Origin: Rhea pennata
Lineage: Eukaryota; Chordata; Aves; Rheiformes; Rheidae
DNA length: 64,000 bases
Reading direction: 5' to 3'
Assembly (NCBI RefSeq): GCF_028389875.1
Contig: NC_084663.1
Location: 119,993,801-120,057,800, forward strand
Shown one piece after another: positions 33,102 to 46,800 of this stretch. A program made the translations under genes and the position numbers. How positions within the stretch are numbered: position 1 is the stretch's first letter; the number at the start of each line of letters is the position of its first letter. A model generated the notes under the pieces. The model was given only the letters and a program-made list of their open reading frames with translations, did not search any database and was not told where the DNA came from.

Positions 33102-35568
33102 GTGAGTGACGTCCCCGCGCCCGCCCCGCGGCTGGCGGCCGTTAGGCGGCGGCCGATGACCGGGAGCCCTTCGGCCCCCGCCGGCAGCGGCGCTGGGGGG
33201 AGGGGGCCGCGGCCCGCCCGCCCGCCGCCGAGATAAAGCGGTTGCCGGGGAGGGGCGCTGGGTTTTGGCCGGCAGCTTGAGGAAGGGGTTGCGGTGGGGG
33301 CGGCGCGTCCCCGCGGCCTTCTTTTGAGGAGCGTCCCCCGACCTTTGTGTTTGGCGGAGGTGGGGACGTTTCGCGGCTGAAAACTGAGGAGGGGTGGGGG
33401 AGCGGTGCCGTCTCCAAAGGACTCCAGGCGGGATCTTCCAGTGTAGCTGGGAGCACCCGTGACACGCCTCAAGCTTTGGTTAGTAGGGCGTCACATAGCC
33501 CTCGTTTTAGAAGAGGAGCAACTGGGGAGATTGATAATGGACAGAAGATACTGAAGTGCTGTATCATGGTAATAGTTGACTTCAGTAGCCTTGATATAAA
33601 CTGGCCTTTGAAATGAAGTGTATTAAATGATGGTTTCTCAGGCACCCATATATTTGTCTTACAGCATCTTAAGGGAGATGGTGTTTCCAGTTTGTGTTGT
33701 ATGGGAGTTCACTCGGGACGTGATGTTTGCCTATCCTTACCTTAACGACCGTGGTATTGACAGTCTAATGCTAGAATAGATTAATAAGCTCATGACAGAG
33801 TAAAACTTACTGACTGCCAGATGGGGAGATTTCAAAGTCAGAAAGTCCATGTAACTGTCTCTGTGCAACATAACATTCATCTTAGTTCTGATATGTGTGG
33901 TACTTGATATCTGTGTGTTTAAAAAAACCCCAAACCTCAGACACACATAATATTGATTACATCAGGTAAATTTAATGAGAGAAAACAGGAGATGCCACTA
34001 TATAAGCCTGTATATGTAATTTACTCTGTAAAAAATAGTTTGGAAAACTGAGCCACGTGGGATTTCTTTGAATTTTGGAACTTGGCTAGTGTAGCCAATA
34101 AATGAGCACTTGGAAAATTCAAAGTATATTTTGAAGAGTAAATGGCTAAGAATATAAAAGAAAGAAGTTATTTAATAATAGCAGAAATAGGAGATCTGTA
34201 GAATAACTGGTATACTTTTAGGCTATTAAGGGTTTAAACAGAATAAGAAAGATCAAAGACATTGCAGGGAAAAAAAAGATAAAGGGAAAAAGATAGCTTT
34301 GCTTCGTCTTTTACCCTTTGAACAGATTGGCGTGCCTATTTCTGGAAATGGAGATAAGTGAATATAGAGATTGAGGAGTTATAAATAATAGGAGAAATTG
34401 TTATTTTTAAGTCACAAACACTGAGGAATACGTCCTTTGATCTGATCTTAAGCAATCCTGTGGAAAGGACGTCGGTGTGGGTAACAGAATTAGGGACCAA
34501 TAAACTATATGGCAAATAAGCCTGTATGTGAGAAACTAGACAATTTTCTGTCATACTGTGTATTCGCATAACTTTATTGTCACACAGAACAGTGCACACT
34601 TGGAATAATGCATTAAAAATCCTGTATAAGTTACAGCAATTTTGTAAGCAGAACTTAATGTTACAATAATGACTAATAGAAATCCCTGCTCAATGTTCTG
34701 CTGTGGTTCACAACAAAGTAATGTAATGTTCTTATATTTTCCATGTAAATTAGTTTAGACCCTTGTTTGAGGCTTGGAGCTGGAAACAGGAATGATAGAT
34801 AAGCTGCAGAAGCTCTAAAGAGCAGTGGTGAAAAGGGCTTGCCAAAGAGGAAGGACCAGGGAAGCAGTACCAGCTGTTTGTGATCATAGATCCAAAGAGT
34901 GCATCATTGCAGAGTGGAAAACAAGGAGATGAAGGCAGAATTAGGGAAGGGGAAGGCAGTTAACCTTAATTACAAAAGTTGAAAATCATCTGTTTAAAGG
35001 GAGAATTTTACTTTGACCATTCTTGGCTTATTTCTGAGTCAAACCATGAAAATAAGAATTCTCTGACTTCCAAAACATGTTGTGGAATGTGTGAAATCAA
35101 GGTTTTCCTGGGTTCTCATGAAAAGGTTGTTTTATGGGAGATTTTTGAGTATGCAAACAGGAAACCATGCTTTATAAATATCAAAGAAACTTTATTTTAG
35201 TTAACTAACTGATACTATTTCTTTACTTCTTAGATATTCAGACTGTTACAAAAGGATGCAGAGCAGGAATCCCAAATGAGAGCTGAAATTCAGAACATGA
35301 AGCAAGAACTCTCAACCATTAGTATGATGGATGAGTTTGCTAGATATGCCCGTCTGGAAAGAAAGATTAACAAAATGACTGACAAACTTAAAACTCATGG
35401 TAAAGTGCAATACTTACTCTTCTATCAAGTTTCTGGGGGAAAAAAATTATAAGGATTTTTTCCATTTTAAGTGTATTTCTCCTTATCTCTATAGCCTTTC
35501 ACTTTTTGCTCCCCCTTTTATTTCCTTTCCACTGTCCCTCTTCCCTTTTTTTTCCCATTTTGGAGGGC

Positions 35569-35599
<31 letters not shown>

Positions 35600-38500
35600 T
35601 CCAGTTGCCATGGTTCTGCATACACTGGTAAGTATGCAATCCTAGTTGTGAAATTCTTTTTACAAGGATTTTCCTGGGCTTCACTGTTTTCACTGTTTAA
35701 CATATTAACTGTTTCTTAGTGATGCTCATCAGGAAATTGTGGAAAACACAAGTTTTCATTCTTTGTCTCTTGGTAGATATTTCAGTCCGCTTAGTACATC
35801 TAGATGTTTTGAGTAAGTCAAGGAAGTTCTCTGACATTAGGAAAAGAAATAATACATTAAGGTTGCATATTTTCACCGCACAAAGAGCGCTTTACTTGGC
35901 TGGGGCTATTTGGTTGTGCTACAAGAGGCTAAAGAGAAAGTGCTGATCTACAAGGTAACCAGATGAAAGCTTTGCTATTGTTTTGCAACTCCACTTGACC
36001 TTATCCAGTTGCTGTTATGATAAAGCTAGTGCTTTGTCTCCATCAGGATTTTGCAGTGGTATAAGCCATCATCTCATGGTAGAAAACACATATAAACCTT
36101 TGGCAGCAGAGCTTCCCTTGTTGTCTTTGTCCAAACTCACTAACTGATTCTATCAGGATAAGGAGAATACTTGCTATGTCTGCCTCCTCTGTGCAGGATG
36201 GATGTGGATGTTTATATGCTTCTCTTCTTTGTATAAAAGACAGTATTTGATGTTTTGGATTGTTTTGAGAAATAGTATTATTAATCAGTAATTTCAATTA
36301 AACTAGATGTGAGTAGTTTACTTAACCAATAACACTGTTTTGTAAAACTTCTGGCTACTGTTTTATCTGCAGATGTGTTGTCTTCAGAGAGTGTCTTAAT
36401 ATTAGTCTAAGGTGCTGTACTAGAACAGATACTGGGAAAAGAATTCTTAGTATTAAATCTGACCAAGATTGATTCAACAAAGGAGTAGTCTTGTGAATAG
36501 TTTCAACCATCTTCCTGGATGAAATAAAGCAAAAAGTGCATCTGCTAAGGCAGTCATTTTCTCCTTTTGGGAAGGAGAAAAATCATATTTTATGCTTTGT
36601 CTAAAGCAAGTTCTTGAATTAGTAGCCACAGAGACTGTTCTCATTTGGAAATAGGGTTCTTGATTATATGTGACATTTTTCTGTCTAGAATATCAGTGTT
36701 TCAAACTTTTCAGAGTAGCATTAATTAAGAAACTACTAGTGCTTTCTTGCAGAGGGGTACTTCTGATGTAACTGTGAATCATTTTAAAAAAAGATTTTAA
36801 CCAGGTGTGTGATGTTTAAGTATAATGTTCTGATTTCAAGAGTGATACATTAATAAACTATGTAAGTATCGATTTGCTGTTATAAGTAACGCAGAGTAAT
36901 ATTTTTTCTTTTAACAGTAAAAGCCCGAACTGCTCAATTAGCCAAAATAAAGTGGGTTATAAATATTGTATTCTACATCTTACAAGTAAGTAAATATTTT
37001 ATTATGAATACAGATTACTAAGGCAAATCCTCAGTAGTGTTACATTTCCACTCTCCTGCATTTATTAACCGACGGTCAGTCACACAGCTCTTTGACATTC
37101 TCATGACACAAAGCATGCCAAGGTGAAACTGTTTCTTAAACACAGAAAGGAGAGAAAATGTTGCTGATGGGGTCTGGTAGTTGTGGATAAAAAAAATTTA
37201 ATTTAAAGTCTTATTTTTTGGATTTTTAGATGACAAGATAAGAGTTTACCTTAACTCTTCCATTACTCTTCTATTTGTATAAGGCACTGGACACAGAAAA
37301 CTTCTAATAAACATATATACGTTTTGCTTATGTTTTAGAATATACAAAATGTCAGGCTTTTGCTTACGATGCAAATCTCCACTTAGAGCTGCCACACATT
37401 TCCCCACAGCACCTCACCAGATGTCTCTGTAGTTCAGATTTGATGCCAAAGAATTCCATGAATTTTCTGCTAGTAAGGATGTCGGTGCTTAACCTGAGGG
37501 TATCTTTTGGGTACTGTGAAAGCTGGTTGAATTGCTAGCTGGCTAGGATTATGGCTAAAAACAATCATCAGAATGCAACGATTTGTATTACTGTTCTTTA
37601 TCTATGCTACTTTGGAACCGGTGTCTCAGAAGAATACAGTATTTTCCAGAGCCTCACCTCTACCTCTAAATATTGTGTGTGAGGTTAAGGTCATACTAAG
37701 GGCTTTAAAAATGTTCAGAAGTTGCTTAAGAACAATGTAAATAATAAATAAACTATTGTCTTTTATGAGAATTTGTGATTTGCTGCTTCAGAATAGCAGT
37801 GGAAATGTACTTTGTGTATTGTAATCGAAACTAATAAAACTTTCCATTCTAGGCTGCCTTGATGATCTCACTAATTTGGAAGTACTATTCTGAGCCAGTT
37901 ACAGTGCTTCCAAGCAAATGGCTCGCTCCACTGGAGCGCCTGGTAGCCTTTCCTACAGGGGTGGCAGGTAAGAACTGTACAGTGGAAAAATAAATTTCCA
38001 TCATCCCAAACCTGATGCTAATACAATGATAAAATGATATATATACATATTGATATATAGATAGATAATTATGTAATGATAAAAAGCATATAATATGCCA
38101 TGTATGTGATGATATATACATCATATATAATGATAAAAAACATAATTAGTAATGATTAAAAACAATACTTCCATATATTTCTTAATAATAACATAGGAAT
38201 TTTCAAACATTTCATTAGCTATGTATACAGGTTTTGTTTAATTAATTGATAGTGAAATGGCCCATTTGTCGTTCCTGTTTCTTTTCTAACAGAGCAACTT
38301 CGTTTTAATATAGAATACACTCTGGAGAAGATTACAAATTGGAAATATTTTTATATTAAAATCACTGAAAATAGTAAAATTAAATTTAAAATGGGCAAAT
38401 ACTTCATAGACTATATGTGTTTCTTATAAACTGCTCAGATTTCATAGGAACATAACTCCAGAATGACTTAGGTGTGCTCTTTGCTACTTACCACACCTAA

Positions 38501-40016
38501 TTACCTAATTAAATCCTTTTCATTTGGGCAGTTTAACAAACTAACAATCAAAATGATTATCACAGGTTTCAGATACATGTTTCTGAGTGAAAGGTGTGAT
38601 GGCTGTATGCTAATGAGATAAGTAGACAGAATGACTGGACAGTATAGCATTGAAATTTATTGTCAAGCTATAACACAGCTGGTAAATCTTCATATTAGAC
38701 TAAGTCCCCACTCCCTTAGGAGGAATTCTAAAATGTGTTGCTGTCTTACCATTTTATTAGCTATCTAAAAAATGGTTCCTATCCAGTGTGTTTACTGGCC
38801 AAGACAAAACTATTTCTGTGTGGGATAAGAGAACAATCCTTGCAAAACATTTAAATAAAAAGCATTTTAATGGCTTTAAAATGCTTCCCTTCCTTCTTTG
38901 CTTTCACATCTCCTTTGTTGTCTTTGTTGATAAACACATTAATGAGGTTGCTTTTGAAAATTCTTCTAGATAATGAAGTTGAGAACAGAAAAGCATTGAA
39001 AAAAATCACCAAAAGATAGTTTCCTCACCTCCTATGGTGTGGATATATTTTGTAGTGTTACTTTTTAAAAGAGTGTAACTGTACCTGGCATAAGAATAGA
39101 ACATAAATCTAAAGTTTTTATCTCTGTTTATTTCCTCTTTTGCATAGTCAATCTAAATGACAGCTCAATGTCTAAAAGCTTCATGGTCCTTATTGCTGGC
39201 AAACAAACCTCACTTTTAAAGCAAATGGCTAACTTTTTTTCTGATTAACGTATGGATTTCTTTCATAACTCCCATTAATAGGACATGAACTTGGAAACAC
39301 TGCCCTTCAAGAAAAATGCAATAAATCTTTAATCACTTCTTCATTGTACCTCAGCTTTCCTGCTGTATTACAATCAAGACATGCCTTATCATACAGATAC
39401 AGTTACTACAGTGCTAGTCTGAATGATGGGACCATTTAAAACAGCAGTACCAGGGACCTGGATTAGTAATGAAACTCTCTAGGGTTTTTGCATACAGCTG
39501 TATGCAGAGCAGGATTTAATAGTCTTAAAATACTGATTTAAATTTTTGAGGTAAACTTCCTCTGTACTTCTCTTGAATCTCTGAATTTAGGTTTTACCGG
39601 AGTAGTTTGTTACTTGCCATACCTTTAAGTTTAGCAACCCTAGCATTTTTCATTAGGTGAATGTTCTTAGAATTTGTAGGTTGACTGCCACACGCTTGCT
39701 TATATTCCTGTTGTTCAGTACCCCCTTCCTCAGATAATCTTCAGATTTTTTTCAGAACTACCATGGGCTTAACTGTCATCCCTTGAAGAGAGACATTTGT
39801 GTCTAGAAAGAAAAACATTTTGTTCCCCCTGACTTTGTAACTCTAAGTTTTGTTTCTGAAACTGCCAAAGTTGTTCTCAAAAGCTGGTGTACTTTAGGGC
39901 CATTGATGCCATGACTTACATTGTGTTTTATGTCTCTTTCAGGTGGTGTTGGAATTACGTGTTGGCTTGTGGTTTGCAATAAAGTTGTAGCTATCATGCT
40001 TCACCCTTTCAGCTGA
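33012..40016 (+). CDS. GET1: GET1 (WRB), guided entry of tail-anchored proteins factor 1
   Basis: Five exons give 170 codons plus TGA, against 174 in human. GET1 with CAMLG forms the ER membrane receptor and insertase that takes tail-anchored proteins from the ATPase GET3. Visible architecture: transmembrane helix 1 about residues 6-26 (AWLLVLSSVFLCNALKILL), a long cytosolic coiled coil about 31-97 that docks GET3 (MDEFARYARLERKINKMTDK), helix 2 about 98-117 and helix 3 about 146-166, ending MLHPFS. The MMDEFARYARLERKINKMTDKLKTH region matches human almost completely. All introns are GT-AG and phases agree. Confidence 0.98.
35234..35399 (+). CDS. GET1: GET1 exon 2 (coiled coil)
   Basis: IFRLLQKDAEQESQMRAEIQ, NMKQELSTISMMDEFARYAR and LERKINKMTDKLKTH (31-85). 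Acceptor CTTAG, donor GTAAAG, phase 1 out. This is the GET3-docking coiled coil. Confidence 0.98.
36918..36985 (+). CDS. GET1: GET1 exon 3
   Basis: V-KARTAQLAKIKWVINIVF-YILQ (86-108). Acceptor TTAACAG, donor GTAAGT. End of the coiled coil and first half of transmembrane helix 2. Confidence 0.97.
37853..37967 (+). CDS. GET1: GET1 exon 4
   Basis: AALMISLIWKYYSEPVTVLP then SKWLAPLERLVAFPTGVA (109-146). Acceptor TTCTAG, donor GTAAGA, phase 1 out. Rest of helix 2 and the lumenal loop. Confidence 0.98.
38035..38160 (+). repeat. AT-rich degenerate simple repeat
   Basis: Repeated ATGATAAAA and GATATATA units in GET1 intron 4, interrupted and imperfect. Confidence 0.65.
39943..40016 (+). CDS. GET1: GET1 exon 5 (terminal coding)
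   Basis: G-GVGITCWLVVCNKVVAIM-LHPFS then TGA (147-170). Acceptor CTTTCAG. Transmembrane helix 3 and the conserved HPFS end. Confidence 0.98.
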
Positions 40017-41220
40017 AGGAATCTCAGTAATCCATGGAGTCCTAAACTATGTTTTCATTATTACAGTTAAAAAACGGGAACAGTTGTCTTTTGTGAAAGA
40101 CGAAGTCTGAGCTAATCTCTGTTACTTCAGTTGGGTATCTGTAAGTGCTTTTTCCGTTATATTATCTTTCCTTAGTGGTTTTTTTTTTTTTTTTTTTTTT
40201 TGTTCAGGTTCATAATCAGCTGTTTTTGAAGAAAAGCATTGCTATCTATAAAACCACATTTTTAGTCTATTTTGACCATGATTCATGGCATAACCTTAAA
40301 ACTTTGTCATGGCCTATTCACCAAGATCTAAAAATGCTAGATTTTTATACCTTTAAGGTGGAAATGCACTTACATTAGGAATTGTTCTGAGAGCTTTGTT
40401 CCTCCTTTGCTGTATAATATGGCAATTTCACCCAAAGGTGGGATTATATTTGGTGACAGATGAGACTAGAGGAAGGTAGTTTGGTTGGTTTAGTGTAAAA
40501 CAGAATGAATTACCTCCTTGCTTTTCTACACTAGAATTGGGATATTCTTGGACTGTTAGAAAATGTAGGACTGATACAATATGCAGAATCAGCATGTTGC
40601 CTCTTGAGATTTTGTCAGTTGCCAAATGCAGGATGGCTGATTACCTCTTCTGCCCTGTCTTTTAAAATTCACTGAAAGCTTAAATTTTTCTTGCTTTTAT
40701 TGAAAACCAACCTTTCCTTGTGATTTTTTTTCTGCTTCCCAAACTGGCATATCCCTAGAAACTAGTGATATTCACTCACTGGAAACTGGTTCCTTCCATG
40801 TTTTGGGAGGAAGGGTCTAATCAGCATTCTAAAGCTTCGTGTTCAGAAGAATAAGGTAGGAGACTGTGCCGTTCCTTCAGAGGATACATTGCTACGGCTG
40901 CAATATACATATATATTAATGACAGATCCTGATAGCTCAGGAGCACTTATAATTTAAAAAGGCAAATTAGTGATTTAAATGTCTAAAGTAGTAAGAGATG
41001 GTAGCAGTTGTTGAGGAAAATGATCTATTTTGGAGTACAGCCGCCTTGCATATTTAGCTGCAGGAAACAGCCATGATTATTTTGAGTTTAAAGGAGGACA
41101 AAATTCTGCCTAGTACTGTGGCTGTTGAACAGTGCATCTTCCGTGATACAGTGGTATCTGCAACTGATAGCACTGTTGTCCCATAAGAATGGTTTTGTAG
41201 TCCTTGATCTACAAATACAC

Positions 41221-41223
<3 letters not shown>

Positions 41224-41262
<39 letters not shown>
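41224..41262 (+). repeat. T39 homopolymer tract
   Basis: Thirty-nine uninterrupted T residues in the GET1 3' UTR. It is the reverse complement of a poly(A), but no retroposon body is recognisable next to it. Confidence 0.9.
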
Positions 41263-41263
<1 letters not shown>

Positions 41264-41629
41264 ACATGAGCCTGAGCAAAGCTCTTGTGGTGGACACCCT
41301 TCTGTTTTCTGCTGGACTTTGGGTCTTCCCACTCTGTACAGTGAAAAACATTAGTTCTGTTACATTCCAGTCCTTTGTGTTCCTGCAGGGATCGGCCAAG
41401 GCCCCTCCATAATTAACGCTACCTTTAGAAATTAATTCAAAAGGTCATGATATATTTTTTGTGTATATGCATGAAATGTTTTTCTGAAATGCTAATTTTA
41501 AAAAAAGACTAAAATTTGTTTTTATATTAGGGATTACATTTAGCCAACATGAAAATGAATGCATTAAGCATCAAAAGAAAAAAATGTAGAGATTGAGTCT
41601 GTTATGTATAATTGTGTTTTTATTCATGA

Positions 41630-41635
41630 AATAAA
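41630..41635 (+). terminator. GET1: Polyadenylation signal AATAAA of GET1
   Basis: Canonical hexamer, followed by T-rich sequence suited to cleavage. It is the first AATAAA on the plus strand after the GET1 stop that I found. Confidence 0.7.
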
Positions 41636-41650
41636 AGTTTTCAACTTCTC

Positions 41651-42650
41651 AGTTTTTCTAATCAATCTTTTAAGGTTAAAATAATTTTCCTAAAAAAAAA
41701 AAAAAAAAAAAAAAAGGCAAGAAAAAGTCTATGTTTTTGTCTAAGGAGAAAGAGTTTGAATCAACAGGCCTCATGTTTAGATTTTTTTTTAAATTTATTT
41801 TTGAAGTATTGAGGATGGATTATTTAATTATGACATTGATATTTTTGAATTTTAAGATGTGGCTAACAACACTGTCATTTAATTTGTTAAAGAGTTTAGC
41901 ATGGAGAGGTCAAGAAAAGCAGGATTATTTAAAACCTTCAGAATGCTATTAACTCTTTAGCCACCCTTATCATTGGATAATCAAATATGTGGTCTGTTGG
42001 CTGCTCTAGTCAAACATTTGGGTGAGTTGGGCAATATAGTCAGTACAGACAGGAGTGTTGAATTATATGTATTTGTTTGCTCTGAACTTGGGGACATCAA
42101 TAAATATATTATAGAAAGTATTAATAGTTCATAGAGGAAAAATACCTGGTCATCTGATTGCACTAAACTGATCCTCTTTGACATCAGTCCACTATACAGC
42201 TTAATCACTACTTCAAGGAAAAAAAATCTTTAAGATTTTGAAGAGAAATACATTGCAAGAAGATTCATATCAAAATACCTTAATCATCTTTAAATCCTTT
42301 AGGGAATAATTTTTTGAAGTTCTTCTTTAAATGTTACCTCTTTAATAACAATAAGCATAGTTCTTTACTTTTTAACAAATATTTGATGTTTCATGAATTA
42401 CTGTGAGATATAAAACAAGTAATCCTTCTACCCTCACTTACACAGCCTTAAACACAGGATGTTTTAAAGTCTTTTTGAAAACTGGATATGCCTGACTTAT
42501 CCAAAACAATAGTTTACATTTGTGCATTCATCTTTGGATGTCAGCTGTGGAAGTTACCAGGCAAATTGCTTTGATCACTTCTAACAGTGGAAAAGAATGA
42601 AGCTTCAGAGTTTTATAATGCTAGTGAAAACAATGTAATATCAAATTACT
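41651..42650. other. Intergenic, GET1 tail to LCA5L tail
   Basis: About 1 kb of AT-rich DNA between convergent genes. It starts with an A24 tract at 41692-41715. No gene or recognisable repeat was seen. Confidence 0.6.
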
Positions 42651-42696
42651 TTTATTCTGTGTGAATTCTGGAAATTATTGCAAGAGTGAAGAAGAT

Positions 42697-42702
42697 TTTA
42701 TT
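42697..42702 (-). terminator. LCA5L: Probable polyadenylation signal of LCA5L
   Basis: TTTATT on the plus strand, AATAAA on the LCA5L strand, about 520 nt past the stop codon; a second copy is at 42651-42656. No earlier hexamer was found. Confidence 0.6.
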
Positions 42703-43219
42703 TCGTGCATTTTTGGTACTAATCAAATAATGGAGCATTGTGAAATCAGGTATCTCTCCACAAGGAGCTGGCAAATAATCAAAATTCAACTGCAGAGAGG
42801 ATTCCAAAACTGAAAATTACCCCCAAAAGACTACCTTGGATGCCTCAGAGCTTAAAATGTCATAACTGTCAAGGTCCTCTTAGTAAATTGCATCACGATC
42901 CTCCTCCAAAATGTGTTCTGTGACAACTGAGTTGATAACCTATCATATTTGAAGAATCATTGAAAAAATTAGTGTGTAACATTTAATGTTGTATGAAGGT
43001 TAAAAACATTTGTAGGTAAAACATGTTTCAGTAAGTGTTGAAAATGCTCTGTATTTCAACAGATTAGTTATATTCAGGTTAATATACTTGAATATTGAGC
43101 GAAATCATTATTTTGTGTGTTCTTTTGAGATTGTTCAAAATGGATTTCATCAGTGTTAGACTGTCCGCATAAGCTAGTAGTGGTGTTCTGAAGTCTGGCT
43201 TGTGTAACCATGCATTCTT

Positions 43220-43860
43220 TCACTTCTCTACTTCTCTCATGATATAATCTGAAGGGTTATCTTTTAGAACACAGCTTGGTCCAAAGAGTTCTTTCATAAG
43301 ACTGTTTTTCCTTTCAGTGAAAGTCATATGAGTGCAGCCTCCCACTTCAACCACATTGTCCTTCTGCCTTGTGTTGGTAACTTTACCAAAAGACGATTCA
43401 TATAGTCCAAATGAATTTTTCACTTTTGATTCAGCTATTGCACAGCATTCCTGAAATGCATGTCTGTGGTTGCAGAGGCTGCCTGTTCTGGATTTTGTAC
43501 CTGATACAGGAAGTCCATGATGCAAATTTTCAGTGGCTTCTGAGAATATGTATTGTTTTTTCAGTCTAATGGGTGTTTTGATTCTTTGAATAGAAGTTAC
43601 ACATTTACTGTCTTCCTTCCCACTATTATTTAATTGTTTGTCTGGCTTTTGTTCTTCTTCATAGTCTTCCACTGCATCTCCTTCTTGATTGTTCTCTTTT
43701 ATAATTTCATTTTGAGGAGTTTGTTCAGTTTTCATCATTTTTTTCAGCTCCTGTTTAAGCAATTCAGCTTTACTTTTTTGCTCTTCTCTCTTTTTTTCCT
43801 CTTCCATGTATTCCAAATGTGTGTGTTCTTCCATTACTGGTTTGCTTTCCCTTAAAAATT
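43220..43860 (-). CDS. LCA5L: LCA5L coding exon 7 (terminal)
   Basis: [21 protein letters not shown] through [19 protein letters not shown] to [20 protein letters not shown] and REVEK, then TGA. Acceptor [20 protein letters not shown] is a signature of LCA5L. Confidence 0.96.
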
Positions 43861-46800
43861 CTAAAATCAAATATTTTGGGGTTTAGGACTTTGTTTTATA
43901 TATTGTCTAGGAACCTAGACAATTATGAAGCATTAATGAAAGAAAGTTTTACTTTCTTATTTCACAGCTAAGTGGTTGTTGATGGCTCTTCAGTCTTGAG
44001 GGTTATGACTGTGCTGTTTACTAATAAGTATAGCTGGATGGGCCAAGATTTAAACATGTGTTGTGCCACTGAATTTAAGTAGGCACTTTTATTTTGACCT
44101 TTTCATGATGTTTAGTTTTATTATAAACAATATTTGCACATTTATTCATTTAATCAGTAGTGAATGCCTCACAGTATCTTAAAGGCTAAATATAAGGCCA
44201 GAGAAGTCATGTATAAAGCAATAGGCAAACCACATCAGATCAAAACTCTTAATTGTCATCTTTTTGCTTTTAAATGGAACTTAAACATAGCTATAATTTT
44301 CTTTCTCTAAATTGACAAATCACTTGATTTGAGGCAGAATATAGTACAGCTCTCTGACCTACTACTGAGTTGGTTTTGCTTTTCAATAAAAAGATACATG
44401 TATACTGAAAGCCTACAGTAAATACATTTGTCTATGCAGAGGAAAAACTGTATTTCTGTGTTTTGGAGAGAATCAGAGTACCTCCAAAATGAGACAAAAA
44501 TCCAGAATTAAAGGATAAGTATGAAGTCACAGTAATGAAAATAACTGAAAGACTTCATTATAACTCAAATAGCAGTAACTGGAGAAAGCCTGAAGAGAGT
44601 CTGTCATGCAAAACCGAGGGGAGTGTTCCACAAGCAGAATCAGAAGACCTGTGTTTCCTGTCAGTTTTAAAAGGAGATTTCAAAGACAAATGGTGACTTC
44701 AGTTACCTGGAGGGGTTAAAGGATGGGTTCTGGAAAGGCTTCTGGCTGAAAAGATGGAGTACAAAATATAGAAGTTAATGCATTCCAGATTCCTAGCTCT
44801 GTTAGTGATCTAGCAAGTGATCTTAACAATCTGCTTCACCACTGAGTCTCTTTTCCTGCTTTTGTCTAAATTGAATTTAGGCCATGTAAAGCCTCCTCTC
44901 GCACGTGAAATATTTAGCATGATGGCATTTGGATCTTGGTTGAATACGTAAGCCTTACTGTAATGAAAATAATATTATTAATATTTTTAGGAAGACAAAA
45001 CTGCTTAAAGGAATAGGTACATTGGCTACTTCAAAATAAAAATCTCTTCAAAATAAAGCTGTTAATAAACAAGTTTGTTGTACATAACTTCTACAAGAGA
45101 ACTCAATCCAATGGCTAAGGCTTACAGAAAGTATATTTACAGTGCTTACTGTAATGCGGAGATACCTCTAGCCCTTCAAGAACTCCTTTTCTTTCTCAAC
45201 AGCAGATGTAGGGCTTCACTTTCTTAGCTAAGACCTTGGCTGTTGAATTTTTTGGCTAAAACGCTTGATCTTGCTGTGAGGTTCCACAACAGTTCTCATT
45301 CATACACTTACTTTGCCGAACAGTTCAATTTGTTTTGTGTTTTGCTAGGTGCATCCTTTCAGGGGAGCAAAGTAATAGTATTACATAATTAAATTCTGCA
45401 GCACCTTTAGGATCTAAAAGGTTTGAGGCATACATGGTTGAGAAGATCAAGGCCGTATAGATAAAAAGTCGATCTAGACCAGCATGCTTAATCAAACCCT
45501 AGACAAATGTCCTATGATACTCAGTATGATGAAAATTCACAACCAGTAATTTGAGATCAGTGTTTAGTGTGGAATTCACAGAATATTAACTAAAGTGTAC
45601 TTTTAGCTAAAGCACTATATTTTACCAACATAAATGGAATATATTTTAAAACTGCTGTTAGCAGTACATCAGTATAAAGATGCTTGATACAGTGCTGCTT
45701 GTTTGTTCTCAGTGTGGCAGCACCACCAGCAGCTGGATTTTAGTGACTCTTTATTTTTCTGTTGTTGAACTAATTACTGTCTGTCAGATGCCAGCTAATG
45801 CTGTCAGACCCATATAAATTATCGGTATCAGCAGTTCATTCAACTTTTCACAAGATCAAATGAGTTTCTGAGCAAAAATGTTAAAATATACCTCTACATG
45901 TTCTATTAAACGTTTCCAGCTTTGGGATTTTCTTGGTTGCTTGCTTTTCTATTCTATGTTGGACATCAGTGTGTGCTTCATTGGCTTTAACTTTTTGATT
46001 TTTATCTTCTGAATGCTTTTCCTCCTGAATTGACAATTAAAGGTAACAGTAAAGTAAAAATATTTGTTTAGTGACATTTAGAAGTACATATACTAGTAAA
46101 AAGATTACTAATTTCTACTTTTATTATGTTCTTATTTTGTATGGCAACCTTTGCCCTACATATTTTCTGTAATATTTACAGTAATTATATTCAAACAAAA
46201 TGCAAATCATAGAAAGGTAAGATGACAAATTGAGATATTAGGTATAGTATTGAAACTTAGAGAATAACATACAACTTAGTTGAGACTTCAACAAGATACT
46301 TAATCTAGATCTTTCATACCTTTGATAGCTGAGTGGGACATTTTTCTGTTTCCTTGGTTTGGTATTGTGACAGCAGAAGTGATCTAAAAGTCTGTCTGTC
46401 TACTTGGACTGATTTGTTTAAACTAAGACCTGTTGGAAAAAAAAATCATTACAGTACATACACTACATAGAGTAGTTTCTGGAACTATATGGTTAGCAGA
46501 AACAAAAGATATCTAATCTAATAAACTTATACTAGCCTTTGGTCTAGGGTTTAATCTTTTTGTTGTATGTCATAATGCATTTTAATAAAGAAATTCAGTC
46601 TGACTTATAAATGCTGAAACTGGAACATAAACATAGTAAGAATCCATCTTCAGGTTGTGTTAGTTAATGCCTTAGGTTATGACACTTAAACTTAGGTTTA
46701 AGTATATATCACTGCATGATAGTTCCATAATGCATTCCACAGTCTAAACAATGTGTCATTGTCTTTATTGCAGGAGTATCTCAGCTAATAAAGAAAAACA

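Larger units (their letters stand above)
31850..33420. promoter_or_regulatory. Shared CpG island and bidirectional promoter of HMGN1 and GET1
   Basis: GC-rich island carrying HMGN1 exons 1-3 and GET1 exon 1; the two start codons are 565 bp apart on opposite strands. CCAAT boxes occur as ATTGG at 32646-32650, CCAAT at 32793-32797 and ATTGG at 32831-32835, so both orientations are present, as is common in bidirectional NF-Y promoters. A CACGTGAC E-box is at 32074-32081 and a near-CRE TGACGTC at 33107-33113. No TATA box is seen. Confidence 0.85.
33102..39942 (+). other. GET1: GET1 introns 1-4
   Basis: Intron 1 leaves the CpG island within about 300 nt and is then AT-rich. Intron 2 has a T26 tract at 35569-35594. 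Intron 4 carries an AT-rich simple repeat near 38.03-38.16 kb. No other exon was recognised. Confidence 0.6.
40017..41650 (+). other. GET1: GET1 3' UTR
   Basis: Non-coding sequence from the TGA to just past the first AATAAA seen downstream (41630-41635). Within it are a T23 tract (40179-40201) and a T39 tract (41224-41262), so the message would carry long U runs. No conserved ORF is present. Confidence 0.7.
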
